From Posidonia oceanica (Eukaryota > Streptophyta > Magnoliopsida > Alismatales > Posidoniaceae): DNA of 64,000 nucleotides. A program made the position numbers and the translations under genes. The notes beneath the pieces were generated by a model, which worked only from the letters and a program-made list of their open reading frames with translations, was not told where the DNA came from and did not search any database. The stretch is from contig JAZBRS010000049.1 in NCBI GenBank assembly GCA_037176725.1, forward strand, positions 39,362,001-39,426,000, written 5' to 3'. Below are positions 34,202 through 47,034 of the stretch, piece by piece. Position 1 is the stretch's first letter. The number at the start of each line of letters is the position of its first letter.

Positions 34202-36045
34202 CATAGGAAAACCTCATTCACCACGCCCTATCTTCGGAACTCTGAATCTAAGTAGCTATAATATGAACCTAACAAAGCTTAAGAAGAAGGATATTCTCAA
34301 GGGTCCTCTTGTTTGTGGCATACTAGAGTCGTCCCTGTGCGTTGCACTGGTGGTATTTCTCTAGAAGTTATTTTAATTTGAAATGATCTTAAGTTATATA
34401 TATGCTTTGTACATTTGAGACGTTTAAAGATGCATAACTCGAAATAAAAGTTGATGTTGTAGATTTGACATACAACAAATAGATGATTCTTGATAGTTTT
34501 AATCAATGAACAATAGAGATTCAATATAAATAGTAGATTTAACATCATAATAATTCTGATTGTTCTTCAAATTGTAATGACAATGTTATTGAGAATCATT
34601 TTTGAAAGTTCTTAGTTTGAAATAGTAGTGGAATTCAGAAGTCACTAGGATACTATTATCCTATATTGTCCATGGAAAGTAAAGTAAATTACATAGATTT
34701 TGTACTACAATATGTCTATAAAGAACCTATAAGTATGTTAAGTTTGACATGACGATTCTAATGGAATTAAAACTTTCTTCAACAAATCATCATGTGATGT
34801 TTTCTTGCAGATTTGCAAAACTTCAACAATATGATGTTTCTCCATAACAAATGACTGCATAATTAGGCAGAAAGAATGATCAAGCATGTTGACAACAAAA
34901 GAAAATATTCATAAGCTACTGAAGTGAATGAAAATTTGATGGCATGCCTTTTTGTGAGTAAATAATCGTTCTCAATATTTGAAAGAATAGATTGGTAAAG
35001 AAGGGTGAATAAATGGTTCACATATTTTGTATTGTTAATAAGTAGTAATGATAAAAGATTTGAAATCGTAATTATGAAGGAAATGAAAGAATTATCTTAG
35101 ATGTCAATAAAAGTTAAAAGAGAATCTATTTCAGTTTAAAAGTGGCATAGAATTTGATCTAATCTCTACCATTTGGCAAGCGTCCAATTTTAGTCAAGCA
35201 ATTTTGCATCATCAAAATCAAAATCAATCTCTACCACCACAACTAAGATCTCATCCTCTCCACCAACACAATTATGAGATAAAAACACATAATTAATCCA
35301 TTTGGGATTCATACAATCGTGAAGTAAAAATTTGCAATAATACATATAATATATTTGTAAATCAATAGATTATCTTAAATTTTTGTGTATTATTTTAATA
35401 CTTTAACCTTCTTAGATGATTTGATGATCATGTGGTAAAGTTTAAATAGGTCAATAAATCCAAACTTCAGAGCAGTATTGCTGGCTATATATAACTTCCT
35501 AATCAAGGAAAAATGAATGCAAAGTTGATTGTTCGCTCTTGAGCTTATAGTTGTGATCCTATTGTACATGTATATGTTTTGAAGCCAAGCTTAAATATAA
35601 TCATTTATCCTAAAACATTTAGGTGATAACATTTACATGGAGCATTTTCTTCCACTTTCTAGTTATCCACGAAGTCTTGATGAGTTGCAATTAATAAAGT
35701 GAAGATAAAGAAAATTCAAGTTTACCTTTAAGTTTAAATATCTAACATGATATTAGCATAACAAACTTTGAAGTTGAAGCAACGTAAAAGAAAAGAAATT
35801 TACCTAAAGATCGTAACCTACCTAAACTTTGACCTAACTATGTAAAAATTGGAGAAAAGATAAAGGTGTGGGAAATCACAAAAGCCTAAAGAGTTCCATC
35901 TAATTCACAAAGAAATCAGAAATTTGACTCTTGCAGTTGGCAAACGTAAGCTTCCTCTTCGCAGTCTACAAATTTTGTTGAACATCTTAATTAATTCATT
36001 TTGATTTTACACCATATATATATATATATATATGAGTTAGTTCAG
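34202..36045. other. AT-rich intergenic DNA, no gene seen
   Basis: No credible coding sequence or element edge was recognised. A (TA) microsatellite lies at about 36014-36033. Confidence 0.55.
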
Positions 36046-37420
36046 TTACATCCTCCTTTAAATTAACTATTTCGAGGAAAGATTGATTATAAACGTTGGA
36101 TTTAAATCAAGTGGTTGTCATCAAAACCATCTACATATCTATAGTGGTTTTTTTTTTAAATTAATAAAAAAAAGGGAATTACTATATCACGTTTAAATTT
36201 TGAATGAGTCGATAGTTACGTGATAAATTAATGGCACCAAACCCGAAATTAATATGATGTGTCAATTATAGTTGCAAATGGTAGGACGTGTTGAAGTTGC
36301 AATAGTTACTAATTCTTTTTTTTTTTCAATATAAGACGTGTCGATATATTGCAATTGGATAATATATTTATTTTTTCCTTATATGACGTGTAAATTAATG
36401 TTGAAAGTTGTTACCATTCTCGTGTTTCCTTATTTGAATCAACCCATGTCTGAATAAATTAGTTGATTTTTTTTCATATTCTATTATCTAGATTTTTTAA
36501 TTAATGTTGAAAAATTATACCATATTAGACGTGGGATTTTGTTGATTTTTTTCCCTATTAGACATGAGATGTTTTTTTCCATATTCTATTATATCGATGT
36601 TTGAATTAATGTAAAAAAATTATACCATATTAGACGTGAGTTGATGTTTTTTTTCCTTATTATATGTTTGTTTGAAATAGTATCTATCAGTTTACAAAAA
36701 TATTTAAATATCTATATCTAAAAATTTCTAAAAATATCTTATCTATGTGTGTTCATGGTCAAGTGTTTGATCAGACAATGTCGTGGTCGTTTAGTAATAC
36801 TGTTTAAATTTAGTATTACGAAACTGAATGCATTTACGGAGTTGAGGTTAGTTTTATTTTTCGTGTTACTGTTTCATGAGGAGAGTATTTTGTTTAGTAA
36901 TACTGTTTCAATATAGTCATGCACTTGACGGTCATGTGTTTGATCAGACAATTTTCGAATTTGAAATCAGTTCCATAATGATCTTTTCATACTGAAATTG
37001 TTTTACTAAACCAATATCTCTTCTCATAAAACATTATCACTAAGTAGTGGACCTAATTTCATTTATGTACATGCATTCAGTTTCCTATTACTACATGTAA
37101 ATAGTATTACTAAATGAAAACGCATGACTATAAAATATCCATTCACGATAATACAAACAGTATCATGACAATACAAATAATATGGTATTTACAAACAGTA
37201 ATATTATTTTCTACTCATCTTCCTCCTCTTCACCAAATCACAAATCAATGGACAAAACAAGAAAAACCCAAATCATCTAACGGCAAACCACCACCCTCGT
37301 GAGCCTAAGAACACCACAAGAAGCAGCAAGAAAATACATAATGACAACATCCCTGCTCGACCACCTCCTCCCTCCCTTCCCAACGACCTTCGCCTCGACT
37401 TGCAAGCTCTTCACCATGAT

Positions 37421-37561
37421 CTTCCACGCACACCCCGTCTTTTGGTAGAACAACTTCTTGTCGGCGAAGTCTCTCAAATCCGTTATAATCTCCTCTTTCC
37501 TCCTTGGATCCATGGCCAAAGGTCTCGAAGGTGCTGGGGTGCTTAAAGGGCACAGACTCCC
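37421..37561 (-). pseudogene. AAA-ATPase (BCS1-like plant family) gene fragment
   Basis: The minus strand gives WESVPFKHPSTFET, then after a one-base frame change AMDPRRKEEIITDLRDFADK and FYQKTGCAWK. This is the segment directly before the Walker A loop in plant AAA-ATPase (AATP/ASD, BCS1-like) proteins: HPxTFxTLAMDPxxK, then a DLxxFxxxxxFYxxxGxAWK helix, then KRGYLLYGPPGTGKS. Here the Walker A loop is absent and the next residues are unrelated (IMVKSLQVEA). About 47 codons of a gene of roughly 450-500 codons are kept, so it cannot hydrolyse ATP. Confidence 0.7.
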
Positions 37562-37665
37562 ATAGATGCCTACAGGAGTCCAGCGACCCACCACTGGAGT
37601 TGGTGAAGAGGAGGCGATTGACGAGGAGGCGGATATCCAGAGCAACCGTTGGAAGGAGAAGATCT

Positions 37666-37860
37666 ACGGTGGGTTTGTGCAGGAGAGGAGGGCAGCGGTT
37701 GATCCAGAGCAACGCGTGTAGTCAACGGTGGGTTTGTGCAGGGTAGGAGGGCGGCAGTTGCTCCGGATCTATGTGTCGACATGGAGGCATGCAATCGACG
37801 GCGAGTTTGCACAGGAGAGGAAGGCGGCGACTGCTTCAGATCTACGTGAGAGGGGTTGGA
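37666..37860 (+). repeat. three imperfect copies of a 65-75 bp repeat
   Basis: ACGGTGGGTTTGTGCAGGAG (37669), ACGGTGGGTTTGTGCAGGGT (37724) and ACGGCGAGTTTGCACAGGAG (37797) are each followed by AGG(A)GGGC(A)GC and a GATC or CAGA word. The repeat lies next to the AAA-ATPase fragment. Confidence 0.5.
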
Positions 37861-38192
37861 TCTGAGGGTCTCCGGAGAAACCACGGGGTGGAGGGGTATT
37901 GTGTGCGTGGGGAGAGGAAAATGCAGGGGAGAGGAATGTAAGGCATGTGGGATTTGGGGGGAGGGGGGTGGAATAGGTGACGTGAAATGGTTGGTTAGGG
38001 AGAGGGGATATTATTGTGCGTAGATTTTGCATGTTGTGAGTTACTATTTATGGTAATTGTGAATTTTGCAATTTCAAATTCAGTACTAGGTTGTTTTTTG
38101 GAATCCAATTTTTGATTTTGCTCATGATATGAGTAACACGATGAACGGCTAGGATTGGATCCTATCTAGGATGAAGTTGAAGGAGGATGTAA

Positions 38193-38427
38193 TATATATA
38201 TATATATATATATATAGTAATGATACAGTAGGATCTTGTCCTACTTAACATAAGTAAGACCAAAATCTACACAGTCCATTACAAAACCACAAAATAAATC
38301 TTAACCATTCATTTTTAAAATGGAAGGTACTATCAACTACTTGGAAAAACACATAAATTACGAAAATTAGTTCCAGTCCGTCAGTTTAGGCGACATGCAT
38401 ACGTGATTGCACATTTGGCATTAATAT
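38193..38427. other. spacer between the inverted-repeat element and the Tat LTR
   Basis: Starts with a (TA) microsatellite (38193-38215), then AT-rich unique-looking sequence. No gene seen. Confidence 0.5.
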
Positions 38428-38654
38428 TGTAGACACCCCATTTTGACTCTCAATTGGCGGATTTCACTTGGAGGAACGAGCTTAGAAGTAGCGGACCCAA
38501 GCTTTAAACCTAATCCTATTCCAAACCCTAACTCTTGATCCAAATCCTAATTTCTAGCTTTTTCCAAACCTTCAATCAAAGCCTACAACCCAAGCCCATT
38601 CTCCTTTCTCTCTTCACCCACCAATAAAACCCACTCCCAAAAGTCTAAACCCTA

Positions 38655-38880
38655 TTCATCCCACTAAGCCCAGTCCATTCTCCTTTTTTCTTTTTCCTTT
38701 TCACACCTTCAGCCTACTAAGCCTAGCCCATTCTCCTATTTTCTTTTTTCTTTTCACACCTTCAACCCACTAAGCCCAGCCCATTCTCCTTTTTTCTCCT
38801 TTCTTTTCACACCTTCAGCTCACTAAGCCCAACCCATTCTCCTTTTTTTCTTTTTTTCTTCACACCTTCAGCCCACTCCA
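38655..38880 (+). repeat. about 57-bp tandem repeat, four copies
   Basis: Units read CACTAAGCCCAGYCCATTCT followed by a pyrimidine run (CCTTTTTTC) and CACACCTTCAGCC. It is inside the Tat-type LTR. Confidence 0.7.
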
Positions 38881-40318
38881 AGCAACCCACATCCTCACTC
38901 CCTTCTCCTTCCTCCTCGACTCCCTTGCACCAACACAGCCCAGCTACACCTTCACTCACCTTCAACCCACGTCACCCACACTTACTACCCATGCACCACA
39001 CTAACTCCCCGTCTCCTCCGGCCTGACACAGCCACAACTCATCGGCCACTTGCCCCCGTTTGCCGCTCTCTCCACCGCTTGCCAACCTGCCAGAGGAGAG
39101 GTCCTCCACGCCACCTCCTGCCATCCCTGCTGCTTTGTGTCACCTTGCCTCTCCTTGCCACGCCGGTCATCTCCTCCCACTTGGGTCGGTGTTGGTAGAA
39201 CAAAACTCCTCAACTCACCTTCCTTTAAAACGGCGATCACCATTGGCTGCAGACAAAAACAGAGTTCTCCCTCCTCCATAGAAATCCCAAGCCTCTCCTA
39301 GCATTCCCAACACTTCCCCTTGCATCCCGGACCATTGCCTGAGCCACCACGAGCTGCCCAACTGCCTCCTACAGCCCCCACGAATCCATCACCAGTCGAC
39401 ACCTCCCACAGCAGCCAACACACTCCCAACACTCCACAGAACCCATACACATCCCCCTTAGCATTCCTGAGCCGCCACCAAACAGCCCCAAACCACTGCG
39501 AGTCCCCTGCGTCCGCCGCCTGAGTCGTCGTTCTTCCTTGGCCACCGCCGGCCAACAACTGCCAGAAGCCACATCTCCGCGTCAAACTCCACCAAATCGC
39601 TCCTGCACCATCGCCGAACACCCACGAGCTCGATCCAATCACGCCAAGCAGCCGCCGTCGCCCCTTGTGCCGTAGCAACCTCAACGCCTACATGTGCCGG
39701 CAAGCTATGTTGGGGAGTCGATCCACGCGCTCCCGCAGGTGAGAAACCTCCCCCTGCCTTCATAGCACTCCATGCATGCTTTTTAGTTAGTTAATTTCCC
39801 GTTTATCTAGCTTTATCCCCGCTTCGCCGTCTTCTCTTTCTTCTCCGACGACAGTCATCGGCTGAAATCGCTTCACGCCGCACCAGTCACCCCACCGCCT
39901 CTGGACCCCTCCCGAGTCTCCTCCAGACGTCGAGTGACTCGTCCGGGCACCGCTCGTGCCCCGCCGTGGCCTCCAGCACCACCGTCGGTCGGAGCGACGA
40001 ATGTCGCGATCCACCGACGTCGAGGGACCATTCCACACATGGTTGCGGCCCGGTGAGACCTTCCTCACCTTCGGAAGCTTCTCCTCTCACTTCCCGGCTC
40101 TTCTCCTTGGCCCCAGCTCCTCTGGTTCGCTGTAGCCGACGTCTCCTCCAGCTCTGGCGACGCTTGACGCACCTCCAGCGACCGACTGCGTCCTCTACCG
40201 TGCCTGTGCCAACCGTTTCTCTGCCTGCAGAGCATCGCCGGACCTTCCCCGAACTTACCCCGCCGTCTCCGAGGTTGGAACACACCTCCAGCGAGCCACC
40301 GATCTCCATCTCCGACAG

Positions 40319-43318
40319 TGTAACATCCAAGTTTTCTAGAATTAACAAGTAAACTTGACGTAAGGAAATCTAACGTATTTTTGAAGGTAGTTTGGGAGAT
40401 TTTCAGTTTGTAAGGAAGAGAAGGGACTTTGTGTAATTTTTATGTGAAAAGTTGATTAGAGAAAGGTGAGAGAGAGATAGAGAGAGGATGTTGGAAAAGA
40501 GAAGATATAAAGGAAGCTATCGGATGAGGGAAAAAAAAAAAAAGACAGAAGAAGAAGAAGAGGAAGGAGAAAGAGGAAGAAGGAAGAGAGGATGGTTACT
40601 GTTGCCGTTGTGTCATCAGACTCGTCATCGCCGTAGCTGCAGCCGTTGTGCCGCTAGAGGAGGTACACATCCATTAATTTTGAGGAATTTTTGGTGATTT
40701 ATCGGTAATTTTTGGTGAATACTATTCTTCTAACTTTGATTTGTGATAACTTAAGTTATACATATCGGAATCTTATGATTTTTGTCCCAAATGAAAGATC
40801 ATCATGAGATCTTCAGTTTGATATATTACTTGTAATTTTTGGATACATGTAGAGAAGCCTGTTTAAGATGGAAATCTCGGATGAATAGTAACATGAATAG
40901 TATTCATTAACTTTACTTGTTGATTTCTCGAGTTACGTTCATCGGATTCTTGTGATTTTTATCTTAGATTGTAGAGCTCGTTGAGATCTTGGATTAGGTA
41001 TATGTTTTATAATTTTTGGTGGCTTGATTGATTTTTAAATCCAACAATTTAAATGGAATGAATCATGGGTTACTGTGTTAAGCCATTGAACTCCCTCGTG
41101 GAGGAAGAAGGTGAACAGTGATCTTAGGCAAATTGTACTTCTTCTTTATGTTAACTGCATAGAAGTCTTTATCTTTATAGATTTAATTAAATTTCAGTCT
41201 CTAATTTCTTGTGATAGTTACATTTTAATCCTTATATTTGTAGAAATTACTTTTAAGTCCTTATCTTTTGGATGAAATTAACTTTTAATCCTTGAGTTTT
41301 ATGAGAACTACTTTTTAATTCAGTTTTTGGATTTAGTTACTTTTAAGTCCTTAAGTTTTGTGTAAATCACATTTAAGCCCTTAAGGACTTGTTTTTGATA
41401 ATTTTGATATGATTAGTGTTACATGGACACTGTAGGTAGTTAAGGTACAATGATAATTGGGCAAATCATTAGAGATGAGTTAAGAATTACCTAAAATGGA
41501 TTAACAAGACCCCACTTATGCTAGGGTTGGAAATTAAAATACTAAATAACCTAAAAATGCTAAGGTCCCTCTACTTGGTATAGACAGACATTAGGGAATA
41601 TGTAAATCTTAGACTTAGATCTTGGCACCAGAACTTAGTATTCTAGGTGTTGTTTGTGTGGTGTTCGGTCTCGTAAGTTCATTAGAACTTCGGGACCGAT
41701 GCTTTGCTTGTGGTGGGCGTCTTTTGGGTAAATGATATGTACAGAATGTGCCATTATTTCTCTGTTTGCCGTATTTTGAAAGGTGGTTCTGGATTTGACA
41801 GTGAAGCTGTCGAGATTGTGTTTTGAGCTGTGCTTTCAGCTCGTGGTTTTGTGCTGTGCTTGGTGCTGCGTTTTGATGTATTTTGAATTGTCTTTTAAGG
41901 ATTTCGAAATGGTTTTCGAAAAGAATTTTGAAAAGGAAATGCATAGGTTTGTTAAAGTTTTTTGAAAGAGTTTTCTGGTGTTTTCTGTATGTGGCGGACC
42001 AAGATACTGGATAGGCGTGTCGACGGGATCAGGGGATGTGACGACATTGCTGGTTGGTCAGGTACGTTGCCTAGGTTGAGGTCCTGAGACCAAGAGACTG
42101 AGGTAAGTGTTCATCGGATCTTGGAGGTATGATACTCGTTGATTGTCGTTCACGAGGCCGAGGCTGAGGTTCGCGGGTTTGGGGTACCGACTGGACTTGG
42201 AGGTATGATACTCTGTTTGTTTCGGGTGTCAATGACCAAGGGTACTGACTGTACATAGTGTATCGTGGCAGCAGACACAGGGGATATGAGACCTTTGAGT
42301 AGCTGGACGTGATACCCTAGTTAGTACGGGTACCGAGACTACTTGGTGTGGACTGAGCCTAAGGGTGAGGAGCCCCAAGGGTTTGGAGCACTGAGTTAGG
42401 GTGCTTAGAGGACATGCTCTGTGGTGTCCTGCTGAGAAACAGGATTGGCCTTCCAATGTGTGGTTGGCTTGGTGAGGCTTGTTGGCTGGGACGGTTCACT
42501 CCTCCACAGGGTGGTCGACACCGAGGTAGCGCCTCGGTGGACTGCTTGTGGCTAGGTGTCTCGCTTGGGCCCGAGTGACAACACTTTCTTTGTGTGTATG
42601 GTTGTTGTGCTTGTGGCCGCACCTGTGAGGCGTAGGTCTTGCGCTAGTAAGGCGCATTTGTTCGGCTGAGCAGTGTCTCAATGCTAGCTTTGTGTTTTGG
42701 TGTTTGTTGTGTTGTGTGTGTGTTCTGAATGCTATTAAGGGTATTCAGACATGGTTGATTGTCTAGTCCGCACCAGGAATGTGATATACCAGACTGTGTT
42801 TTGGGACTTCATTTGGCTAATGTGGTCATTTCAAGTGTGCATAAAGATTTTGAAAAGAGCAAGCATATGATTTTGAAATGAAAAGAGAAAAGATGATTTC
42901 AAATGCATGTTTTTAGTGGTTTGCTTTGTGGGCAATGATGTGTGCCCTACTGTGGTATCTAGGAGAGATGTCTATGTTTGTTTGCTTGTGGCGTAGTTAC
43001 GCCTGTTTCCTTGACGTTGTTTGTCGAGCTGTTTGTGTGCGTAGGTGGGGTGTGTGCTAGATGACCTATTGAGTAGTCACTCATGTGTGTTTTGTTTTTG
43101 TTTTTGGCATGTACAGGATAGAAGCTGGAGTTGCTAGTGCATATAGGAGAGAAGTCACACTGCCACACATCAAGGGTTCTGGGTAAGTGAGTTAATTAAG
43201 TTTATTTTATTTCTGCTTTATAGTAATTGTGAGAATTTAGTTATGTTATTCATTAATGCTAGTATATATAAAAAAAATGGTAGCTAGATTGAGAGGTAAC
43301 GACATTGAGATCGTTACA
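40319..43318 (+). mobile_element. nested solo LTR, 3000 bp (chromovirus-like)
   Basis: It starts TGTAACATCCAAGTTTTC and ends TTGAGATCGTTACA, with 5-bp flanks GACAG (40314-40318) and GGCAG (43319-43323), four of five bases matching. TGTAACATCC openings are common among Tekay/Del-type LTRs. It splits the Tat-type LTR. No protein is encoded. Orientation is taken as plus from the TGTAACATCC opening. Confidence 0.7.
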
Positions 43319-43390
43319 GGCAGACTCCTCGCCGACCGTTCGAGAGTTACTGTGCATTTAAGTTATTTGAATTTATTTTTCTAAAACAAT

Positions 43391-44095
43391 ATTGCATTTC
43401 ATTTAATTTGATTTTAAAAATCTTATTGCATTGCATTTAAACCCTGTAGTTTAATTTATTTACATGTAGGTCCAACATACATTCAATTTTCATTTAATTT
43501 CATTTAAGAACCATATTACATTACATTTAAATCCTGCATCTTAATTTATTTACATGTAGGTCCAACATGCATTGCATTTCATTTAATTTGATTTTAAAAA
43601 TCTTATTGCATTGCATTTAAACCTGCAGTTTAGTTTATTTACATGTTGGTCCAGTATGCATTCAATTCTCATTTAATTTCATTTAATAACCATATTACAT
43701 TGCATTTAAATCCTGTATCTTAGTTTATTTACATGTAGGTCTAGCATGCATTGCATTTCATTTAATTTGATTTTAAAAATCTTATTGCATTGCATTTAAA
43801 CTCTGCAGTTTAGTTTATTTGCATGTAGGTCCAGCGTGCATTCAATTCTCATTTAATTTTATTTAAGAACCATATTACATTGCATTTAAATCCTACATCT
43901 TAGTTTATTTACATGTAGGTCCAGTATGCATTGCATTTCATTTAATTTGATTTTAAAAACCTTATTGCATTGCATTTAAACCTTGCAGTTTAGTTTTTTT
44001 GCATGTAGGTCCAGCATACATTCAATTTTCATTTAATTTCATTTAAGAACCATATTACATTGAAATTAAGTCCAACAGTTTACTTTTATTGCATG
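43391..44095 (+). repeat. 180-bp tandem repeat, four copies, built of two 90-bp halves
   Basis: Copies begin at 43391, 43571, 43750 and 43930 with ATTGCATTTCATTTAATTTG. Within each, the second half (CATTCAATTTTCATTTAATT) is a diverged version of the first, and both halves end in a CATGTAGGTCCA-like word. This dimeric structure resembles higher-order satellite organisation. It is followed by looser GCATGTAAGTCC repeats to about 44760. Confidence 0.8.
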
Positions 44096-45778
44096 TTAGT
44101 CTAAATTTTAAACTGTTGCATGCTTTCACATTTTTCTACATTTGCAATTAAATCCAACAGTTTGTTTTTATTGCATGTAAGTCTTAATTTTAAACTGTTG
44201 CATGCATTTATATTTATTCTCCATTGCAATTACATCCAACAGTTTATTTTAATTGCATGTAAGTCCTAAGTTTAAAATGCTGCATGCATTTATATTTTTC
44301 TGCATTGCATGTAAGTCCAGTATGTTTCCCATATTGCATGTAGGTCCAATAGTTGCATGCATGGTATTTTTTCCAATATTGCAGTTAGGCCCAACAATTT
44401 ATTTTTATTGCATGTAAGTCCAATCTTTAAACTATTGCATGCATTCTTTTAACTAATGTTGCATTTTGCCCCTACTTGTTTATTATATTGCATCATTAGT
44501 TTTTATCGCACTTTAACTATATTGCATTGCATCTTTTTCATGACATTGCAATTGGGTCTGACATTTTACTATATTGTATTTAGGTCAAATATTTGAACTG
44601 TTGCATGACATTGCACTTTCATGACATTGCATGTTGCCCCTTGCATTTTTTCCAGCATCATTGGTTTTTATTGCATGTAGAACCTTATTGCATTGCATGC
44701 ATACATGGGCATATTACATTTAAACATCCAATTTGACCTCTATTGCATCAATGGGTTTCATTTGGCCCTTGATCTATTTAGCTTGATCTCTGAATAATTT
44801 TTGATCAGACCATTGAATCTTCATGATCTAATCATCTGGATCTTCATGATCTAATCATCTAGATCTTCCTATTGAATGATTTTTCATTCAAACATAAATT
44901 TATTCAGATAAGGCATCAGATCATCAAGTTATGCCCATTTGAGTCACTGCATATCATTCATTGCTTTATAATTTGCATTACATATATTGTTTTCTCGATC
45001 TGTCTTCTCGATCAAGTAGATTAGGCTTTATCGCCTCTGCCTCGTTTCCCTTTGCTTGCCGCATTCTTGCATTGTATGGTTTTCTGCTTCTGTTTTGTTT
45101 CCCTTTGCATGCCACATCCTTGCATTGCATGGTTTTCCTCCGACGCCTTGTTTCTCGCCTGCATTGCATCTAAGGCAGTGATGTTTACTATTTGGAGTTC
45201 TTATGAACCAGGACACGCCTAGTTCAGAACATTGGCTGCGCTGCTGAACACATAAATTGCACGTTTAATTCCTATCACGCATCTTAGCATCTTGAGCATG
45301 TAATTAAGTTAAAGCATTCATAGCATGGCATAGCATTCCTCGTCCTTCGGGCGTACAGCAAAGACAAGCATTTGCCGACATTCATGCATATGCGAACGAG
45401 AAACCTAGAAAGATCGATTCCGAGCGTATCGGAGGTGCCTAACATATTTCCTGTGCGTAACAGAAGTCCTTATCCTTTCTCTTGGCCCGCAATGACTATT
45501 ATGCCCTTATCCTAGGCACGAGTCATTTATTTCTACATAGCATTGCACTCATTTGCATGTTAGTATGTTTTTCCTCGGTTTTCCCCATCTTCTGATTTAA
45601 TAGACTAGGTGGCGACTTCGAATTTGCTTTATATTTATTTTTCCGTCATTTTCCGGTGTTTTCGAGTCGAGTTTCCTTCCTCGGATCTACCTACTATTAG
45701 CGACCTCTCATCGGTCGGTGCGCGTGAGCTCTGGCAGCACGCATGGACGTGCCAGTTTGACAGGATTGCTACAAATAT

Positions 45779-46045
45779 CAACTAAAAATCCCATTAAATA
45801 CGATGTCAATTTTTACCAACTTCTCTCTAAGTTTCCCTTTCACCTCCTTCTTTCTCATTTTTTAGTCATCTTCCGCACTCGCTCCTTCCTTCTACGGCCG
45901 AACGGGTGAGCAGTGGAACTCTATCTTCTTTCTTCGACGAATAACATATTCTCAACAACCTACAGGAACATTACAATAAGGCCATTCTCACTAATATTCG
46001 TTTCCTTCGAAATAGGAAATACAAGATTAACAAGCATAGGCACAA
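45779..46045. other. short spacer, no gene seen
   Basis: Pyrimidine-rich sequence between the Tat-type LTR duplication and the left arm of the inverted repeat. No convincing coding sequence. Confidence 0.4.
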
Positions 46046-47034
46046 TGGAATCGAAAAAACCTGCTACTCCTACCCGTGCGAGAAGAGGATCGCGTGTTGA
46101 CAGTGGAAGTGTTTCTACAACCATCGAAGATGACCATTATTTCTCCCTATTATCTAATACACAGTAACCTAAAAAATCAATAGCCTCGTCAAATGTAGTA
46201 CACTTTTTATGTAGTTTCCAATAATCGTAGTTTTGTTTTTCTTTCATGAAACAAAATTCATCTATAAATAATTAGTAAATAACTGATCTACAAATTCATC
46301 ATACATTATATTTAAATAAAATATTCAGTTATTGACGGGACTAATAGTAAATCTGTAAAAAATCAAAACCTTTAATTCCATGTATTTACTCAAAATAATG
46401 AGTAACATGTTGATCATTCCTTAACTTAAACATCGACTCAATTGCCAATCCAAGTTTTAGTCTTAGATTGTTTTACGGATAAATCTCATTGAATAATATT
46501 TTTGAGTATTTATTGACCAAAAAAATTACTAAAATATAAGAATTTGCAACAGATGTCAGTAAATCTCCAAGAAGGTCATCCTTAAGACTAAAGAAATTAG
46601 CATCTAAGAGACCATCATGTTCCCATCAAGAGGACAAAGGTAAACAATCGATCGCTAAGAATTTCATATTTATTGTTAATTTCAAATTAAGCTCATAATG
46701 ATATCATGATTTGCCATTTTATTAGTAATTACTAAAGACATATAACAGGATGCAAATAAATAATATGGGTTAACATCATAAAATAAAATGTTGTAAATTA
46801 TGATAATGTTACAGATATACATATTCGTTTAAAGTCTTTTTTTTTCTTCGAGCACTTCCAATTTTATGCATTCAATTCAATAATTACTGATACAAAAATT
46901 CAATGAGGAAGGATCTAACAAAACTCGATGGTACTCCTAGGTTCAACAAAAATGTTTTCCAAACTGGTATAGAGATGCAATCCGAGAATTGAATCTTAAC
47001 CAGAAACATGTTGATTCAATATTGAAGACATTTC

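Larger units (their letters stand above)
36046..38192. mobile_element. putative inverted-repeat element with captured AAA-ATPase fragment
   Basis: A perfect 13-base inverted repeat, TTACATCCTCCTT at 36046-36058 and AAGGAGGATGTAA at 38180-38192, encloses about 2.1 kb and abuts (TA)n tracts on both outer sides. Inside are diverged AT-rich tandem units on the left, with TATTAGACGTG recurring at 36300-36660, and a GC-rich gene-derived segment (37.28-37.95 kb). The superfamily and target duplication are not resolved. The inverted repeat could also be the ends of a longer degraded element. Confidence 0.4.
38428..45773 (+). mobile_element. Tat-type solo LTR with a nested solo LTR
   Basis: It begins TGTAGACACCCCATTTTGAC and ends GACAGGATTGCTACA. 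Perfect 5-bp duplications AATAT lie at 38423-38427 and 45774-45778. Without the inner insertion (40319-43318) it is about 4.35 kb. The start and the last 600 bases match the LTR at 54821-57679 (for example GAACCAGGACACG and CACGCATCTTAGCAT). There is no internal region. Proline/serine-rich frames at 39.0-40.35 kb are non-coding LTR sequence shared in kind with 55.2-56.3 kb. Confidence 0.85.

Noticed and set aside
39001..40352. Several Pro/Ser/Arg-rich frames
   Set aside because: They are in the Tat-type LTR, without conserved domains, and are matched only by the equivalent block at 55.2-56.3 kb.
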